DNA from: Sorangium aterium
GTDB lineage: Bacteria > Myxococcota_A > Polyangia > Polyangiales > Polyangiaceae
Length of the DNA stretch: 64,000 nt
Reading direction: 5' to 3'
Assembly: GCF_028368935.1 (NCBI RefSeq)
Contig: NZ_JAQNDK010000004.1
Coordinates: 1 to 64,000, forward strand
Shown here: positions 17,787-26,109 of the stretch, one piece after another
Position numbering within the stretch: position 1 is the stretch's first letter
Layout of the letters: each line of letters begins with the position of its first letter
The notes under the pieces: model-generated
What the model was told of the DNA's origin: nothing
The model's input: the letters and a program-made list of their open reading frames with translations, nothing else
Database searches by the model: none
Translations under genes and position numbers: made by a program

Positions 17787-19177
17787 CGGCTCGTTGCCTG
17801 TCGACGGCGCTCGCGGCCGCCGGGCTTCTGCTCCCGGCGCTCTCGGCGTGCGAGCCCGAGCCTCGCCAGTGGCTCGTCAGCGTCTCCACGGACGCACCGG
17901 CGCCCCGCTTCGGCGATCACCTGCTGCTCGAGGTGATGGGCGAGGGCGCGATCTGCACCGGGTGCATGCGGCTCATCGGGGTGGATGGGCCGGACAGCCT
18001 GCCCGTCAGCTTCGGCGTGGTCCCGCAGGAGGAAGGCGCCGCCGTGCGGGTCCGCGCGCGGCTCTACCGGGCCGAGCAGGCGGGCCCCGACGGCCTCCCA
18101 CGCGGTCCTGCGCTGATCGACGCCGTGGCCAGGCTCCCGCCGCTCGACGGCGAGACGCGCGTGGCGCTCGATCTGTCCATGCGCTGCTTCGGCGTCCCGA
18201 GCCTCCCCGAGCAGCGCGCGACCTGCGATCCGGAGGCGGGCGCGCTCGCGCCGGAGCCGGTGCTCCCGCTGCTGTCCGAGGCCGAGGCCCGGCCAGAGCC
18301 CGGCTCCTGGCCGGGCGCGGCCCCGGTACCCTGCCAGGGGCCGGCGCCCGCGGGGATGGTGTGTGTGCCCGGAGGGGTCTTCCTTCTCGGGACGCCGCGA
18401 CCCGGTTACACCGTCGATCTCGACGAGCTGAGCCAGCCCGAGCGCCTCGTGCAGCTCGGCGCGTTCGCCATCGACGCGGACGAGGTGACCGTGGGCACCG
18501 TCCGGGAGCTCGTGGCGACAGGGCAGATCCGGTCAGAGCCCGTTGTCAGGGACCTCGACGCGCCGGGGTCGGACCTGGGCGCTTGCACGTACCTCGGCGC
18601 GTCCGACGGCGCGAACGACGCGCTGCCCGTCAACTGCGTCACCCACGCGCTGGCGGAGGAAGCCTGTTCGGCGCGGGGATTGCGGCTCCCCACCGAGGCT
18701 GAATGGGAGTACGCGGCCGGCAACCTCGATGACGAGACGGCCTATCCCTGGGGCAACGGCGGGGATCTCTGCGCGATGGCGCTGCTCGGCAGGGGCCGGG
18801 GCAGCGGGGAGGTCGACCAAGGCGTGTTCGAGAACTCCGGCTGTCGCCCGCTCGACGCGCCGGTGCCCTGGGGGCCTGTCGCCGGAGGAGCCCCGAGCGA
18901 CGTGACCGCCCTCGGCATCCGGAACCTCGCCGGGAGCATGTCCGAGTGGGTGGCCGACACCTTCGCTCCCTACGCCGCGCCTTGCTGGCAGTCGGGCGGG
19001 CCGCTCCTCGTCGATCCGGTGTGTCGTGAGCCCGCGCCCGGCGCGGCGCCGAGCTTCTCTTATCGCGGGAGCTCCTGGTCGGGTTACAAGCTGGGGGCCC
19101 GGGCCACGGCGCGCAGCCATGAGAGGGCGTCGGCGTTCAATCCGGCCACCGGCTTCCGCTGCGCGCAGCCGATGTGA
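17783..19177 (+). CDS. SUMF1/FGE-fold lipoprotein (copy 2)
   Basis: A 464-residue paralogue of the preceding gene. The GTG at 17783 overlaps the upstream stop (GTGA) and has GGGAGG at 17771-17776. The signal ALAAAGLLLPALSAC ends in a lipobox. The N-terminal domain repeats the QWLVSVSTDAP pattern, including FGVVPQEEGAAVRVRARL, which matches copy 1. The FGE fold follows: VCVPGGVFLLG, IDADEVTVGTVREL, LPTEAEWEYAAG, YPWGNGG, IRNLAGSMSEWVADT, YRGSSWSGYKLGARATAR and GFRCAQP. As in copy 1, the catalytic cysteine pair is absent. The two proteins are probably exported and act together. A kinase gene starts 78 bp downstream on the same strand, so co-expression is possible. Confidence 0.85.
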   Translation: MTARCLSTALAAAGLLLPALSACEPEPRQWLVSVSTDAPAPRFGDHLLLEVMGEGAICTGCMRLIGVDGPDSLPVSFGVVPQEEGAAVRVRARLYRAEQAGPDGLPRGPALIDAVARLPPLDGETRVALDLSMRCFGVPSLPEQRATCDPEAGALAPEPVLPLLSEAEARPEPGSWPGAAPVPCQGPAPAGMVCVPGGVFLLGTPRPGYTVDLDELSQPERLVQLGAFAIDADEVTVGTVRELVATGQIRSEPVVRDLDAPGSDLGACTYLGASDGANDALPVNCVTHALAEEACSARGLRLPTEAEWEYAAGNLDDETAYPWGNGGDLCAMALLGRGRGSGEVDQGVFENSGCRPLDAPVPWGPVAGGAPSDVTALGIRNLAGSMSEWVADTFAPYAAPCWQSGGPLLVDPVCREPAPGAAPSFSYRGSSWSGYKLGARATARSHERASAFNPATGFRCAQPM

Positions 19178-19255
19178 TCGCGCTGCCGCGGAGCGGCGCC
19201 GGCCGGCGATCGCGGTACGCTGCGTCCGGCCGGGAACCACGGTACGCTGCCGCTC

Positions 19256-20635
19256 GTGTCGGACGATCTCCAGGGCTCCCTCCCGGCCGGCAAGATCATC
19301 GCCGGGCGCTTCCGGATCGAGCGCCTCATCGGCCGCGGCGGGATGGGCGAGGTGTACGCGGCCAGGAACGTCGGCACCGGGCGCGACGTCGCGCTCAAGA
19401 TGATCCGCGGCGTCGTCGACGCCGCGCAGACCCGGCGCTTCCTCCGCGAGGCCAAGGCGGCGACCGCGATCCAGCACCCGAACGTGATCGAGGTGCTCGA
19501 CGTCTTCGAGGAGGAGGACCACACGCCCGTGATGGTCATGGAGCTGCTCCGCGGCGAGCCGCTCTCCGGGCTGCGCAAGCGCAGGGGCGCGCTGCAGCTG
19601 TACGAGGCGGCGCGCCTGCTCGCGCCGGTCGCCTCCGCGCTCCGCGCCGCGCACGAGAAGGGGATCGTGCACCGCGACCTCAAGCCGGACAACATCTTCC
19701 TCTCGGAGCCGCAGGCCGGCGGGTGCATGCCCAAGGTGCTCGACTTCGGGATCGCCAAGGTGCTCGACCCGACCTCCATCAGCTCGGAGACGCAGGGAGG
19801 CAACACGAGCACCGGCTCGATCCTCGGGACGCCTCACTACATGTCGTTCGAGCAGGCGATGAGCGAGAAGGACATCGATCATCGCGCGGACATCTGGGCG
19901 ATGGGCGTCATCCTCTTCGAGGCGCTCACCGGCCGGAGGCCGCTCGAGTTCGAGAACCTCGGCGAGATGTACACGGCGTTCCTGCAGCGCGAGGTGCCGT
20001 CGATCCGATCGGCCGTGCCCGACCTGCCCGCGGACGTCGCCGGGGTGCTCGACCGCTGCCTGCAGAAGCGGCGCGAGGATCGGCTCGACGATCTGGGGCC
20101 GCTCGTCGAGGTCCTCGGCCGCTACGCCGATCCCACGTCGGCGGGCGCGCTCGCTGGAGGCAAGGTCGTCGGCGCGCTCGCGCCGCTCGCCGCGTCTCCG
20201 AGCTCGGGAGCCGTCGCGGCGCCCCCGGCCCTCGCGGCCCCCGACGGGCGCGCGAGATCGCCGTCGAGGGCCGTCGCGGTCGCGGCGCTCCTCGTGGTGG
20301 CCTTCGTGGCGGCGTTCGCTGCGCTCCGCCGCTCGACGGCGGACGGGCCTGCCGCTCCGGTCCCCGCCTCGGCGGAAGCGGCGGTGCACCCGCCGCCCGC
20401 GGCGGTCGCGGCGCCTCCCGCATCCATGGCGAGCTCGCCCACCGCGCCCCTCCCCGCTCGAGACGAGCCTGCTGTGGCAGACGTCTTGCCGTCCGCGGCG
20501 TCGTCGTCCAGGCGGCCCTCACCGAGAGCGCTCTCTGGCACGCTGAAGGCGCCGGCGACACCGGCGACATCGGCCCCGCCGCCGTCGGCGCCGACGACGC
20601 AAGCGAGGGGGATCGTCGACCAACTCCCGTACTGA
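19256..20635 (+). CDS. Membrane-anchored Hanks-type Ser/Thr protein kinase
   Basis: A 459-residue kinase starting at GTG. The kinase domain covers about residues 18-275: glycine loop LIGRGGMGEVY, VALK lysine near 48, catalytic loop HRDLKPDN near 137, DFG in VLDFGIAK, and the GTPHYMSFEQAM activation/P+1 segment (family consensus is MSPEQ). A Pro/Ala linker leads to a transmembrane helix (VAVAALLVVAFVAAFAAL, about 342-360) and an extracytoplasmic Pro/Ser/Ala-rich tail without a recognisable sensor domain. The next kinase gene begins 35 bp later. Substrates cannot be told from sequence; the upstream SUMF1-fold lipoproteins are possible pathway partners by position only. Confidence 0.9.
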   Translation: MSDDLQGSLPAGKIIAGRFRIERLIGRGGMGEVYAARNVGTGRDVALKMIRGVVDAAQTRRFLREAKAATAIQHPNVIEVLDVFEEEDHTPVMVMELLRGEPLSGLRKRRGALQLYEAARLLAPVASALRAAHEKGIVHRDLKPDNIFLSEPQAGGCMPKVLDFGIAKVLDPTSISSETQGGNTSTGSILGTPHYMSFEQAMSEKDIDHRADIWAMGVILFEALTGRRPLEFENLGEMYTAFLQREVPSIRSAVPDLPADVAGVLDRCLQKRREDRLDDLGPLVEVLGRYADPTSAGALAGGKVVGALAPLAASPSSGAVAAPPALAAPDGRARSPSRAVAVAALLVVAFVAAFAALRRSTADGPAAPVPASAEAAVHPPPAAVAAPPASMASSPTAPLPARDEPAVADVLPSAASSSRRPSPRALSGTLKAPATPATSAPPPSAPTTQARGIVDQLPY

Positions 20636-20670
20636 CGGCGAGCGCGCAGCGCGTTACCCTGCTGCCGGCC

Positions 20671-21876
20671 ATGGAAGGTCAACGCATCGCCGGGAAGTAC
20701 CGCCTTGCCCGGCTCCTCGGCAGGGGCGGGATGGGCTCGGTGTGGCTGGCAGAGCACCTGTCGCTGCGCACGCCGGTGGCCATCAAGCTCATCGACGTCG
20801 AGGCCGCGAAGAACGCGACCGCCCGGGCCCGCTTCGATCGTGAGGCGCAGATCGCGGCGCGGATCCGCAGCGCCCATGTGGTCAAGGTGCTCGACCATGG
20901 CCTCACCGACGATGGCTTGCCGTACATCGCGATGGAGTGTCTGGCAGGCGAGAGCCTGCGCGATCGCCTCTCCGCGCGCCGGCGCCTGACGCCGGCGGAG
21001 ACGGCGAAGATCGTCTCTCACATCTGCCGCGCCCTCTCGCGCGCCCACGAGGTCGGGCTCGTCCATCGCGACATCAAGCCGGAGAACATCTTCATCGCGC
21101 GCGAGGATGATGGGGAGATCGTCAAGATCCTCGACTTCGGCGTGGCGAAGGTGACAGACGCGCTCGCCATCACCGGGATGGATCCCACGCGCACGGGGGC
21201 GCTCCTCGGGACGCCCTACTACATGAGCCCGGAGCAGGCGAGAGGCCTGAAGAGCGTCGATTACCGGTCCGATCTCTGGTCCCTGGGAGTCGTGGTCTTC
21301 GAGTGTCTCACGGGGGCGCGTCCCTTCACCGCCCCGGCGCTCGGGCCGCTCATCGCCAAGATCCTGGGGACGCCCCCGCCCGCGCTGTCCGCGGCGGCGC
21401 CGGGCGCTGGCATCCCGGTGGAGGTCGAGGCCTGGATGCGGAAGGCGCTCGCCGTCGAGCCGGACGCGCGCTTCGCCTCGGCCCGGGAGCTCTCCGAGGC
21501 GTTCATGGTGGCGTCGGGCGTGGCCGACTCGATGGATCGCGGCTCCTCCGCGGGCCTCCCGGACGGCAAGCCGCCCTCGGCCGTGCGGCCCCCTGACGGG
21601 GTGTGGGAGACGGCCGATACGGTGGCCTTGCCCTCGGGCGACGGGCGGGCGCCGGTCGCCGCTGCGCCGCAGCCCCCGGTCGCCGCCACGCCGCAGCCCC
21701 CGGTCGCCGCTGCGCCGCAGCCCCCGGTCGCCCCCCTGTCGTCGGCGACGGGGCCGGGCGCGGTCGCGGCCGCGCGCCCTGTTGCGCCCGCGCGCGTACT
21801 CGTCTGGGCGGTCGTCTTGCTGGCGATCGCGCTGCTCGCGGTGAGCGGCGTGCTCGCCGCGACGCTCCTGCGCTGA
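20671..21876 (+). CDS. Membrane-anchored Hanks-type Ser/Thr protein kinase
   Basis: A 401-residue kinase. ATG at 20671 is chosen because MEGQRIAGKYRLARLLGRGG begins the kinase fold at once; the same frame is open for 1.5 kb upstream but there it is antisense-like and out of frame with the preceding kinase. Motifs: glycine loop LLGRGGMGSVW, VAIK, HRDIKPEN near residue 131, ILDFGVAK, GTPYYMSPEQ. After the domain (about residue 270) come three repeats of APQPPVAA and a C-terminal transmembrane helix (VLVWAVVLLAIALLAVSGVLAA) with almost nothing beyond it. This is a tail-anchored kinase with no external sensor. It probably shares a transcript with the kinase 35 bp upstream. Confidence 0.9.
   Translation: MEGQRIAGKYRLARLLGRGGMGSVWLAEHLSLRTPVAIKLIDVEAAKNATARARFDREAQIAARIRSAHVVKVLDHGLTDDGLPYIAMECLAGESLRDRLSARRRLTPAETAKIVSHICRALSRAHEVGLVHRDIKPENIFIAREDDGEIVKILDFGVAKVTDALAITGMDPTRTGALLGTPYYMSPEQARGLKSVDYRSDLWSLGVVVFECLTGARPFTAPALGPLIAKILGTPPPALSAAAPGAGIPVEVEAWMRKALAVEPDARFASARELSEAFMVASGVADSMDRGSSAGLPDGKPPSAVRPPDGVWETADTVALPSGDGRAPVAAAPQPPVAATPQPPVAAAPQPPVAPLSSATGPGAVAAARPVAPARVLVWAVVLLAIALLAVSGVLAATLLR
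21652..21723 (+). repeat. 24-bp tandem repeat, three units
   Basis: Three in-frame 24-bp units at 21652-21675, 21676-21699 and 21700-21723 encode the Pro-rich octapeptide PVAAAPQP with one Ala/Thr variation. They sit in the juxtamembrane linker of the kinase gene. Confidence 0.85.
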
Positions 21877-22010
21877 CGGCGATCCGCTGGATGCGGAGCG
21901 GCGTGCGACGGCGGCGGCGCGGCGCGCGTCAGCGGCCAGCGTGGCGCGTGGTGTGTGGTGCGCTGCCTTCGTGCTTGATCGCCCGGCGACGCGGGAGATA
22001 CCCTGCGCGC

Positions 22011-22514
22011 ATGCGCCGCCTCGTCCCGTGCGTCCTCCTTCTCTCGTCCTTCGCCCTTGCGTCGGGTTGCGCGACCTACACGCAGGATCTCGATCGCGCC
22101 CGCAGCCACTACGAGGCGAACCGGTTCGAGCAGGCGCTGGCGCTGTTCCGGGTGCTCGAGAACGATCAGGACTCGTTCTCGGTCCCGGAGCGGGCGCAGT
22201 ACGCCTACCTCCGGGGCATGACGGACTACCGCCTGGCCGACCTGGCGCCGCAGGGCACCGGCGTCGCCGATCCGCGCAAGGGCTACCGCGACAACGCGCG
22301 CCACTGGCTCGGGCTCGCCGCGGCGACCGAGAAGCAGGCCCCCGGCGGCATCACCAGCGAGCAGAAGAACCGCCTGACCGAGACCCTCGCGGACCTCAAC
22401 CGCGACGTGTACGGCGGCGCCGAGGCGCTGCCCGAGGGGGGCGCCGCGCCGCAGACCGACGCTCCCGCATCGCCCGAGGAGCCGCCGTCCGAGCCGTCGG
22501 CGCCCGCGCTCTGA
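22011..22514 (+). CDS. Small lipoprotein with TPR-like helices
   Basis: A 167-residue lipoprotein. The signal peptide RLVPCVLLLSSFALASGC carries the lipobox ALASGC. The mature part starts with a TPR-like helical pair (LDRARSHYEANRFEQALALFRVLE and AQYAYLRGMTDYRLAD) and continues helical to about residue 130. It ends in a disordered Pro/Glu/Ser-rich tail. It probably lies on the periplasmic face of a membrane. No neighbour suggests a specific pathway. The start ATG is the only one fitting the signal peptide. Confidence 0.78.
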   Translation: MRRLVPCVLLLSSFALASGCATYTQDLDRARSHYEANRFEQALALFRVLENDQDSFSVPERAQYAYLRGMTDYRLADLAPQGTGVADPRKGYRDNARHWLGLAAATEKQAPGGITSEQKNRLTETLADLNRDVYGGAEALPEGGAAPQTDAPASPEEPPSEPSAPAL

Positions 22515-22778
22515 CCGCAGCGCGCAGGCGCCCTCGCACGTCGCGCCTCGCGGGCATCGAATTGGGTGCGAGCCTCCCGCGGCGTGCGCGCCCCCGCCGG
22601 TGCATCCGCCATGGCGATCGGGCGTGCGCGCGTCCCTGCAGCGCGCCCAGAGCCGTGCGGCGTGCACAGCGTGCGAGCTGCCCATTGCGTTGGCGCGCTG
22701 GATGTCTGGAATGGAGCGGAAAGGGGCGGGGGTGCGCCGTATGTGGCGCAGGATCGAGGGTCGGCTAGGGGTCGCTCG

Positions 22779-23000
22779 CTACGACAACCGCCGGCGCAGG
22801 GATTCGATCTCGTCCTTCGCGGCGAGCTTGTGCTTCTTGAGCTGGGCAGCTTCCATTCTCTCCCCCGGTGTCAGGAACGCCCGTCGACCCAGCTGCCTGA
22901 GGCGTGAGTCGAGCTCGCGATGACGCGCTTCCACCATGCTCAGCCGCTGCTCCGGGCCGACTGCAGTCACCGCGCGAGGAGAGATGATCTGATGCTTCAT
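22779..23000 (-). CDS. DUF465 (YdcH-like) small helical protein
   Basis: A 73-residue protein with the DUF465 pattern: N-terminal helix with VEARHRELDSRLRQLGR, a turn, then LKKHKLAAKDEIESLRRRL. The family is small, coiled-coil and of unknown function. ATG at 23000 is supported by GGAGGTG about 6 nt upstream; the longer in-frame reading upstream is not family-like. The 5' leader contains two hairpins (see 23015-23066). It stands alone between two divergently or convergently placed lipoprotein genes. Confidence 0.82.
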   Translation of the reverse strand: MKHQIISPRAVTAVGPEQRLSMVEARHRELDSRLRQLGRRAFLTPGERMEAAQLKKHKLAAKDEIESLRRRLS

Positions 23001-23338
23001 GTGCCCACCTCCAAGGCCCCACAACGGGGCCGTGATGCCTTCGAGGGCCCACAACAGAAGCCCTCGTCCTGATCGTCGCTGGAGAGGAGACCGCCGCCGA
23101 CCGTGGTACACGCCGAGACAGCGGCCTGATGAACGAATGCGAGATTACCGCAACATGGCGGATCCATGCAGGCTTTTTGTCGGGCGAGGCCATTCTGCAA
23201 TTTCACAGAGCGGCCGTTGTAGCCAGGGATTGCCCTAAGGCGTACAGCAATCCACCGGTGTCCCGGACGGCCGGGCCGGACTCTCCGTCCATGCACGTTG
23301 CGGAACAACCTCAAGCGCGGGGCTATTCTTCCCCGGCA
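23001..23338. other. Intergenic region between the DUF465 and TPR lipoprotein genes
   Basis: A 338-bp divergent region, lower in GC than its surroundings between about 23130 and 23250. It should hold promoters for both flanking genes. Apart from the two hairpins next to the DUF465 gene I see no gene, and no -35/-10 pair with acceptable spacing. Confidence 0.6.
23015..23066 (-). promoter_or_regulatory. Twin hairpins in the leader of the DUF465 gene
   Basis: Read on the minus strand, the sequence just upstream of the ribosome site can form CGAGGGC/GCCCTCG (23066-23060 with 23048-23042, 11-nt loop) and GGCCCC/GGGGCC (23031-23026 with 23020-23015, 5-nt loop). Both loops contain GTTGT. The repeat of loop sequence and position suggests a post-transcriptional control element, but no known RNA family is recognised. 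Confidence 0.4.
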
Positions 23339-24511
23339 ATGTCGAGTTCCAGCGCCACCTCGGTCGCCCTCTTGGCCCTTGCGGTCGTCCTGGGCGGATG
23401 CACTTCGCAGGCCACCGTGCCGGCGCGGGCGCGATCGCCGCAGCCGGCCTCGGCGCGCCCGCCGGTCGAGCTCGCGCCGGTCGTCGTGTCGCCTTACTCG
23501 GACGCCGAGCTCGCGGCGGAGTTCGAGCGGGCGCGCGCGCTGCTCCTGGCCGACAAGGCGCGTGAGGCGGCGCCCCTGTTCGAGCGGCTCGCCCGCCTCG
23601 CGCCGGGCGGCGAGGTCGCGCCGCCGAGCCTCTTCAACGCCGGCCTCGCGCACGAGGCGCTCGGCGACCGCGCGCTCGCGGCCGAGCGCTACCGCGAGGT
23701 CGCGCAGCGCTTCCCGGACCACGCGGTCGCGCGCGGCGCGCTCTTCCGGCTCTCGCGCGCGGCGGCCGCCCTCGAGCGGTGGCCCGAGCTCGTCGAGGTG
23801 TCGCGCCGCCTGCTCCGCCTCGGCGATCTGAGCGTGCTGGAGGCGATCGAGGCGCGCGGCGCGCTCGCGCTCGGCCTTGTCGAGCAGGATCTCGTGGATG
23901 AGGCGGCGCGCCAGGTCGCGCTCGCGCGCGATCTCATCGAGGAGCACCGGCTGGGCGAGTCAGGCAAGCCGCCGATCGAGCTCGCGCAGGTGAGCTTCGC
24001 GCTCGGCGAGGTGCGGCGCCGCCGGAGCGAGGCGATCACCTTCGTGCCGGTGCCGGCGAGCTTCGCCGAGGCGCTCGAGCGCCGCTGCCAGGGCCTGCTC
24101 GACGCGCAGAGCGCCTACACCGAGGCCATGCGCAGCCTCGACGCCCACTGGTCGGCGATGGCGGGTTACCGCATCGGGCAGCTCTACAAGGAGCTCCACC
24201 GCGACGTGATGCAGGTCCCGCCGCCGCGGAGCGCCGACACCCCGAGGGAGAGGCAGCTGTTCGAGGGGGCGATGCGCCTGCGCTACCGCGTGCTCCTGGA
24301 GAAGGGGCAGAAGATGCTCGCCGGCACCGTGCGCCTCGGCGACCGCACGGGGGAGTCGTCGGGGTGGGTCCTCCGCGCCCGCGACGCGCAGCGCGAGATA
24401 GAGCTCGCGCTCGCCGACGAGCAGGCGGCGCTCGCGAGGCTCCCGTTCACCGAGGCCGAGCTCCTCGCGGCGCTCGACGCCCTGAAGACGGCGGCGCCGA
24501 AGCGGCCGTGA
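23339..24511 (+). CDS. TPR-repeat lipoprotein
   Basis: A 390-residue lipoprotein whose signal VALLALAVVLGGC ends in lipobox LGGC; ATG at 23339 is the start that places it correctly. After a Pro-rich tether, residues about 60-200 are TPR-type helical pairs (AREAAPLFERLARLAPGG, SLFNAGLAHEALGDRALAAE, ERYREVAQRFPDHA). The rest is alpha-helical with no clear domain. Such proteins usually act as periplasmic scaffolds. It is convergent with the VWA lipoprotein gene, with a GC-rich hairpin between them. Confidence 0.8.
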   Translation: MSSSSATSVALLALAVVLGGCTSQATVPARARSPQPASARPPVELAPVVVSPYSDAELAAEFERARALLLADKAREAAPLFERLARLAPGGEVAPPSLFNAGLAHEALGDRALAAERYREVAQRFPDHAVARGALFRLSRAAAALERWPELVEVSRRLLRLGDLSVLEAIEARGALALGLVEQDLVDEAARQVALARDLIEEHRLGESGKPPIELAQVSFALGEVRRRRSEAITFVPVPASFAEALERRCQGLLDAQSAYTEAMRSLDAHWSAMAGYRIGQLYKELHRDVMQVPPPRSADTPRERQLFEGAMRLRYRVLLEKGQKMLAGTVRLGDRTGESSGWVLRARDAQREIELALADEQAALARLPFTEAELLAALDALKTAAPKRP

Positions 24512-24512
24512 G

Positions 24513-24531
24513 CCCCGCCCGGGCGGCGGGG
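24513..24531. terminator. GC-rich hairpin between convergent genes
   Basis: CCCCGCC (24513-24519) pairs with GGCGGGG (24525-24531) around a 5-nt loop, immediately after the TPR lipoprotein stop and before the VWA gene end. There is no T-run. Confidence 0.4.
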
Positions 24532-24547
24532 GAGGGGCCCGCGCGGC

Positions 24548-25687
24548 TCAGTTCAGCGTCGGCGCGCACCCGAAGAGCACGTCGAGCTCCGCGCGCACCT
24601 CGTGCTGCACCGTCGTGCAGGACGCGGGGCAGAGGATGATCTTCTTCGGGAGCGCCTCGTCGTCGTAATACCACCCCGGCCCCGTGCCGCAGTCCGCTGC
24701 GTCGTCCGCCTTCGGGACCTCCAGCGGGCTCGCGCCCTCGGGCGCGAACCTGACAGCGACCCGGCTCGTATCGAGGACCGCGCCCGCGGGCGGCGCGGGG
24801 ATGAGGAGCTCGCACGGGAGCGCCGACGCGCGGATCTCGGCCATCTTCGCCGAGAACGCCGTGATGTCCGCCGTGACGTCGAACGCGCGGGTCGTCCCGC
24901 CGGCGTCGGCGATCTGGTCCAGGTTGGTGAGCGTCGAGCCCTGCACCGCGATGACGTAGGTCTGGACGCCGTTGTAGCGGAGGGCCCTCTGCGCCATCTC
25001 CGCGGTGCTCGCGACGGTGTTTCCGGAGCAGCCCGAGGGATCGCCGTCGGTCGCGAGCACGACGATCACCTTGTGAGAAGGGTTCGCGTCCTTGTAGGCG
25101 GTCGCGTTCGTGAGCACCCCCTGGAGCGCCGGCCGCATGGGCGTCCCGCCGCCCGGCGAGGTGCTCTGGATGGAGGCGGTGAGCTCCTGCGTGTTCAGCG
25201 GCAGCTCGCCGATGGCGACCGCGAGCTCGTCGTAACTCGTGTGGTTGCAGTCGCTTTGCCCGTTGCTGCTCCGCGGGAAGTAGGTCAGTCCCACGTTCAT
25301 CCCGGCCGAGGCGGCGTCGGTGACGAACGCCGAGAGCGCGTTCGTGACGCCGACCCATTTCGAGCCGAGCATGCTGCCGGATCGGTCGAGCAGGATGAGC
25401 ATATCGAGCGGCAGGAGCGTGGCCTCCGCGCTCGCCTGGGCGCAGGAGGACCCCTCCCCGAGGCCGCCCTCGCCGGCGCCGCCGAGCCCTCCCCCCTCGC
25501 CGAGCGACGTGTCTCCGCTCGCGCTGCTCACGCCGAAGGAGCCGCCGTCGCCGCCGCTCGCGGCGTCATCCGGCCGGGGGATGCTCGCGGGCTTCTCGTC
25601 CTCGGTGGCCGCACAGCCGCCCGACTGAGCCGCGATCCCGGCGGCGACGAGGATAGGGGCAAACACGAAATGACGTCGGAAGGACAT
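24548..25687 (-). CDS. VWA-domain lipoprotein
   Basis: A 379-residue lipoprotein. Start MSFRRHFVFAP is followed by the signal APILVAAGIAAQSGGC (lipobox SGGC) and a Gly/Ser/Asp-rich tether. Residues about 110-290 form a von Willebrand factor A domain: the MIDAS motif DMLILLDRSGSM (DxSxS), a downstream Thr/Gly region, and VIVVLATDGDPSGC. A C-terminal domain with PAPPAGAVLDTSRVAVRF and paired cysteines follows. It is probably a surface adhesion or metal-dependent binding protein. Comparable VWA lipoproteins are frequent in myxobacteria. The upstream region contains a degenerate 9-bp array. Confidence 0.85.
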   Translation of the reverse strand: MSFRRHFVFAPILVAAGIAAQSGGCAATEDEKPASIPRPDDAASGGDGGSFGVSSASGDTSLGEGGGLGGAGEGGLGEGSSCAQASAEATLLPLDMLILLDRSGSMLGSKWVGVTNALSAFVTDAASAGMNVGLTYFPRSSNGQSDCNHTSYDELAVAIGELPLNTQELTASIQSTSPGGGTPMRPALQGVLTNATAYKDANPSHKVIVVLATDGDPSGCSGNTVASTAEMAQRALRYNGVQTYVIAVQGSTLTNLDQIADAGGTTRAFDVTADITAFSAKMAEIRASALPCELLIPAPPAGAVLDTSRVAVRFAPEGASPLEVPKADDAADCGTGPGWYYDDEALPKKIILCPASCTTVQHEVRAELDVLFGCAPTLN

Positions 25688-26109
25688 CTCTGCGCTCCTC
25701 TGGAAATGGGTGCGACGTGGGTCGGGGCCGCGGGGCTCCACGCGCGAAGTGGTCTGTCTATCGAGGGATGGCCGAGCTCCGAGACGATCTCGTCAGTGTA
25801 TGCGTATCTCGATCGAGGCGCGATAGGGGCTCTCCGGTTTGTAAGCCTGGCTCGTGTCGCGCTGTCGTTGCTCTCTTGTCTTTCGCTGCTTGTCACGGCT
25901 CTCGTCGCTTGTCGCAGCTCTCGTTGCTCTCGTTGCTCTCGCAGGGTCTCGCGCGCTCGTCGGCGCGGCGGGGCTCGGTGTCTTCGCTCGTCGCTGATTG
26001 CGCCGACCGTTCCGGGTGCTCGCGCGCGGGAACATCATGTTTCCTTGCGCAGCCGCGAAGGACGCGTAATTCCCACGAGGTGCGTCACGCTTGCTGGAAA
26101 GAGGCGAAC
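25688..26109. other. Divergent intergenic region carrying a tandem array
   Basis: 422 bp between the divergent VWA and Cys-rich protein genes. It is less GC-rich than the genes and contains the 9-bp array at 25862-25944. No convincing gene is seen: readings through it are Arg/Ser-rich and lack family features. Promoters for both flanking genes must lie here. Confidence 0.6.
25862..25944 (+). repeat. Degenerate 9-bp tandem array, about nine units
   Basis: Successive 9- or 10-bp units with consensus CTCTCGTTG run from 25862 to 25944: CTGTCGTTG, CTCTCTTGT, CTTTCGCTG, CTTGTCACGG, CTCTCGTCG, CTTGTCGCAG, CTCTCGTTG, CTCTCGTTG, CTCTCGCAG. The array is pyrimidine-rich on this strand and lies 165 bp upstream of the Cys-rich lipoprotein start. 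Confidence 0.75.

Noticed and set aside
23298-23329. TTGCGG/TATTCT as promoter of the TPR lipoprotein
   Set aside because: Spacer is 20 bp and the -10 would leave almost no leader before the ATG at 23339.
25862-25944. Array considered as a CRISPR
   Set aside because: Units are 9-10 bp without spacers; no cas genes are present.
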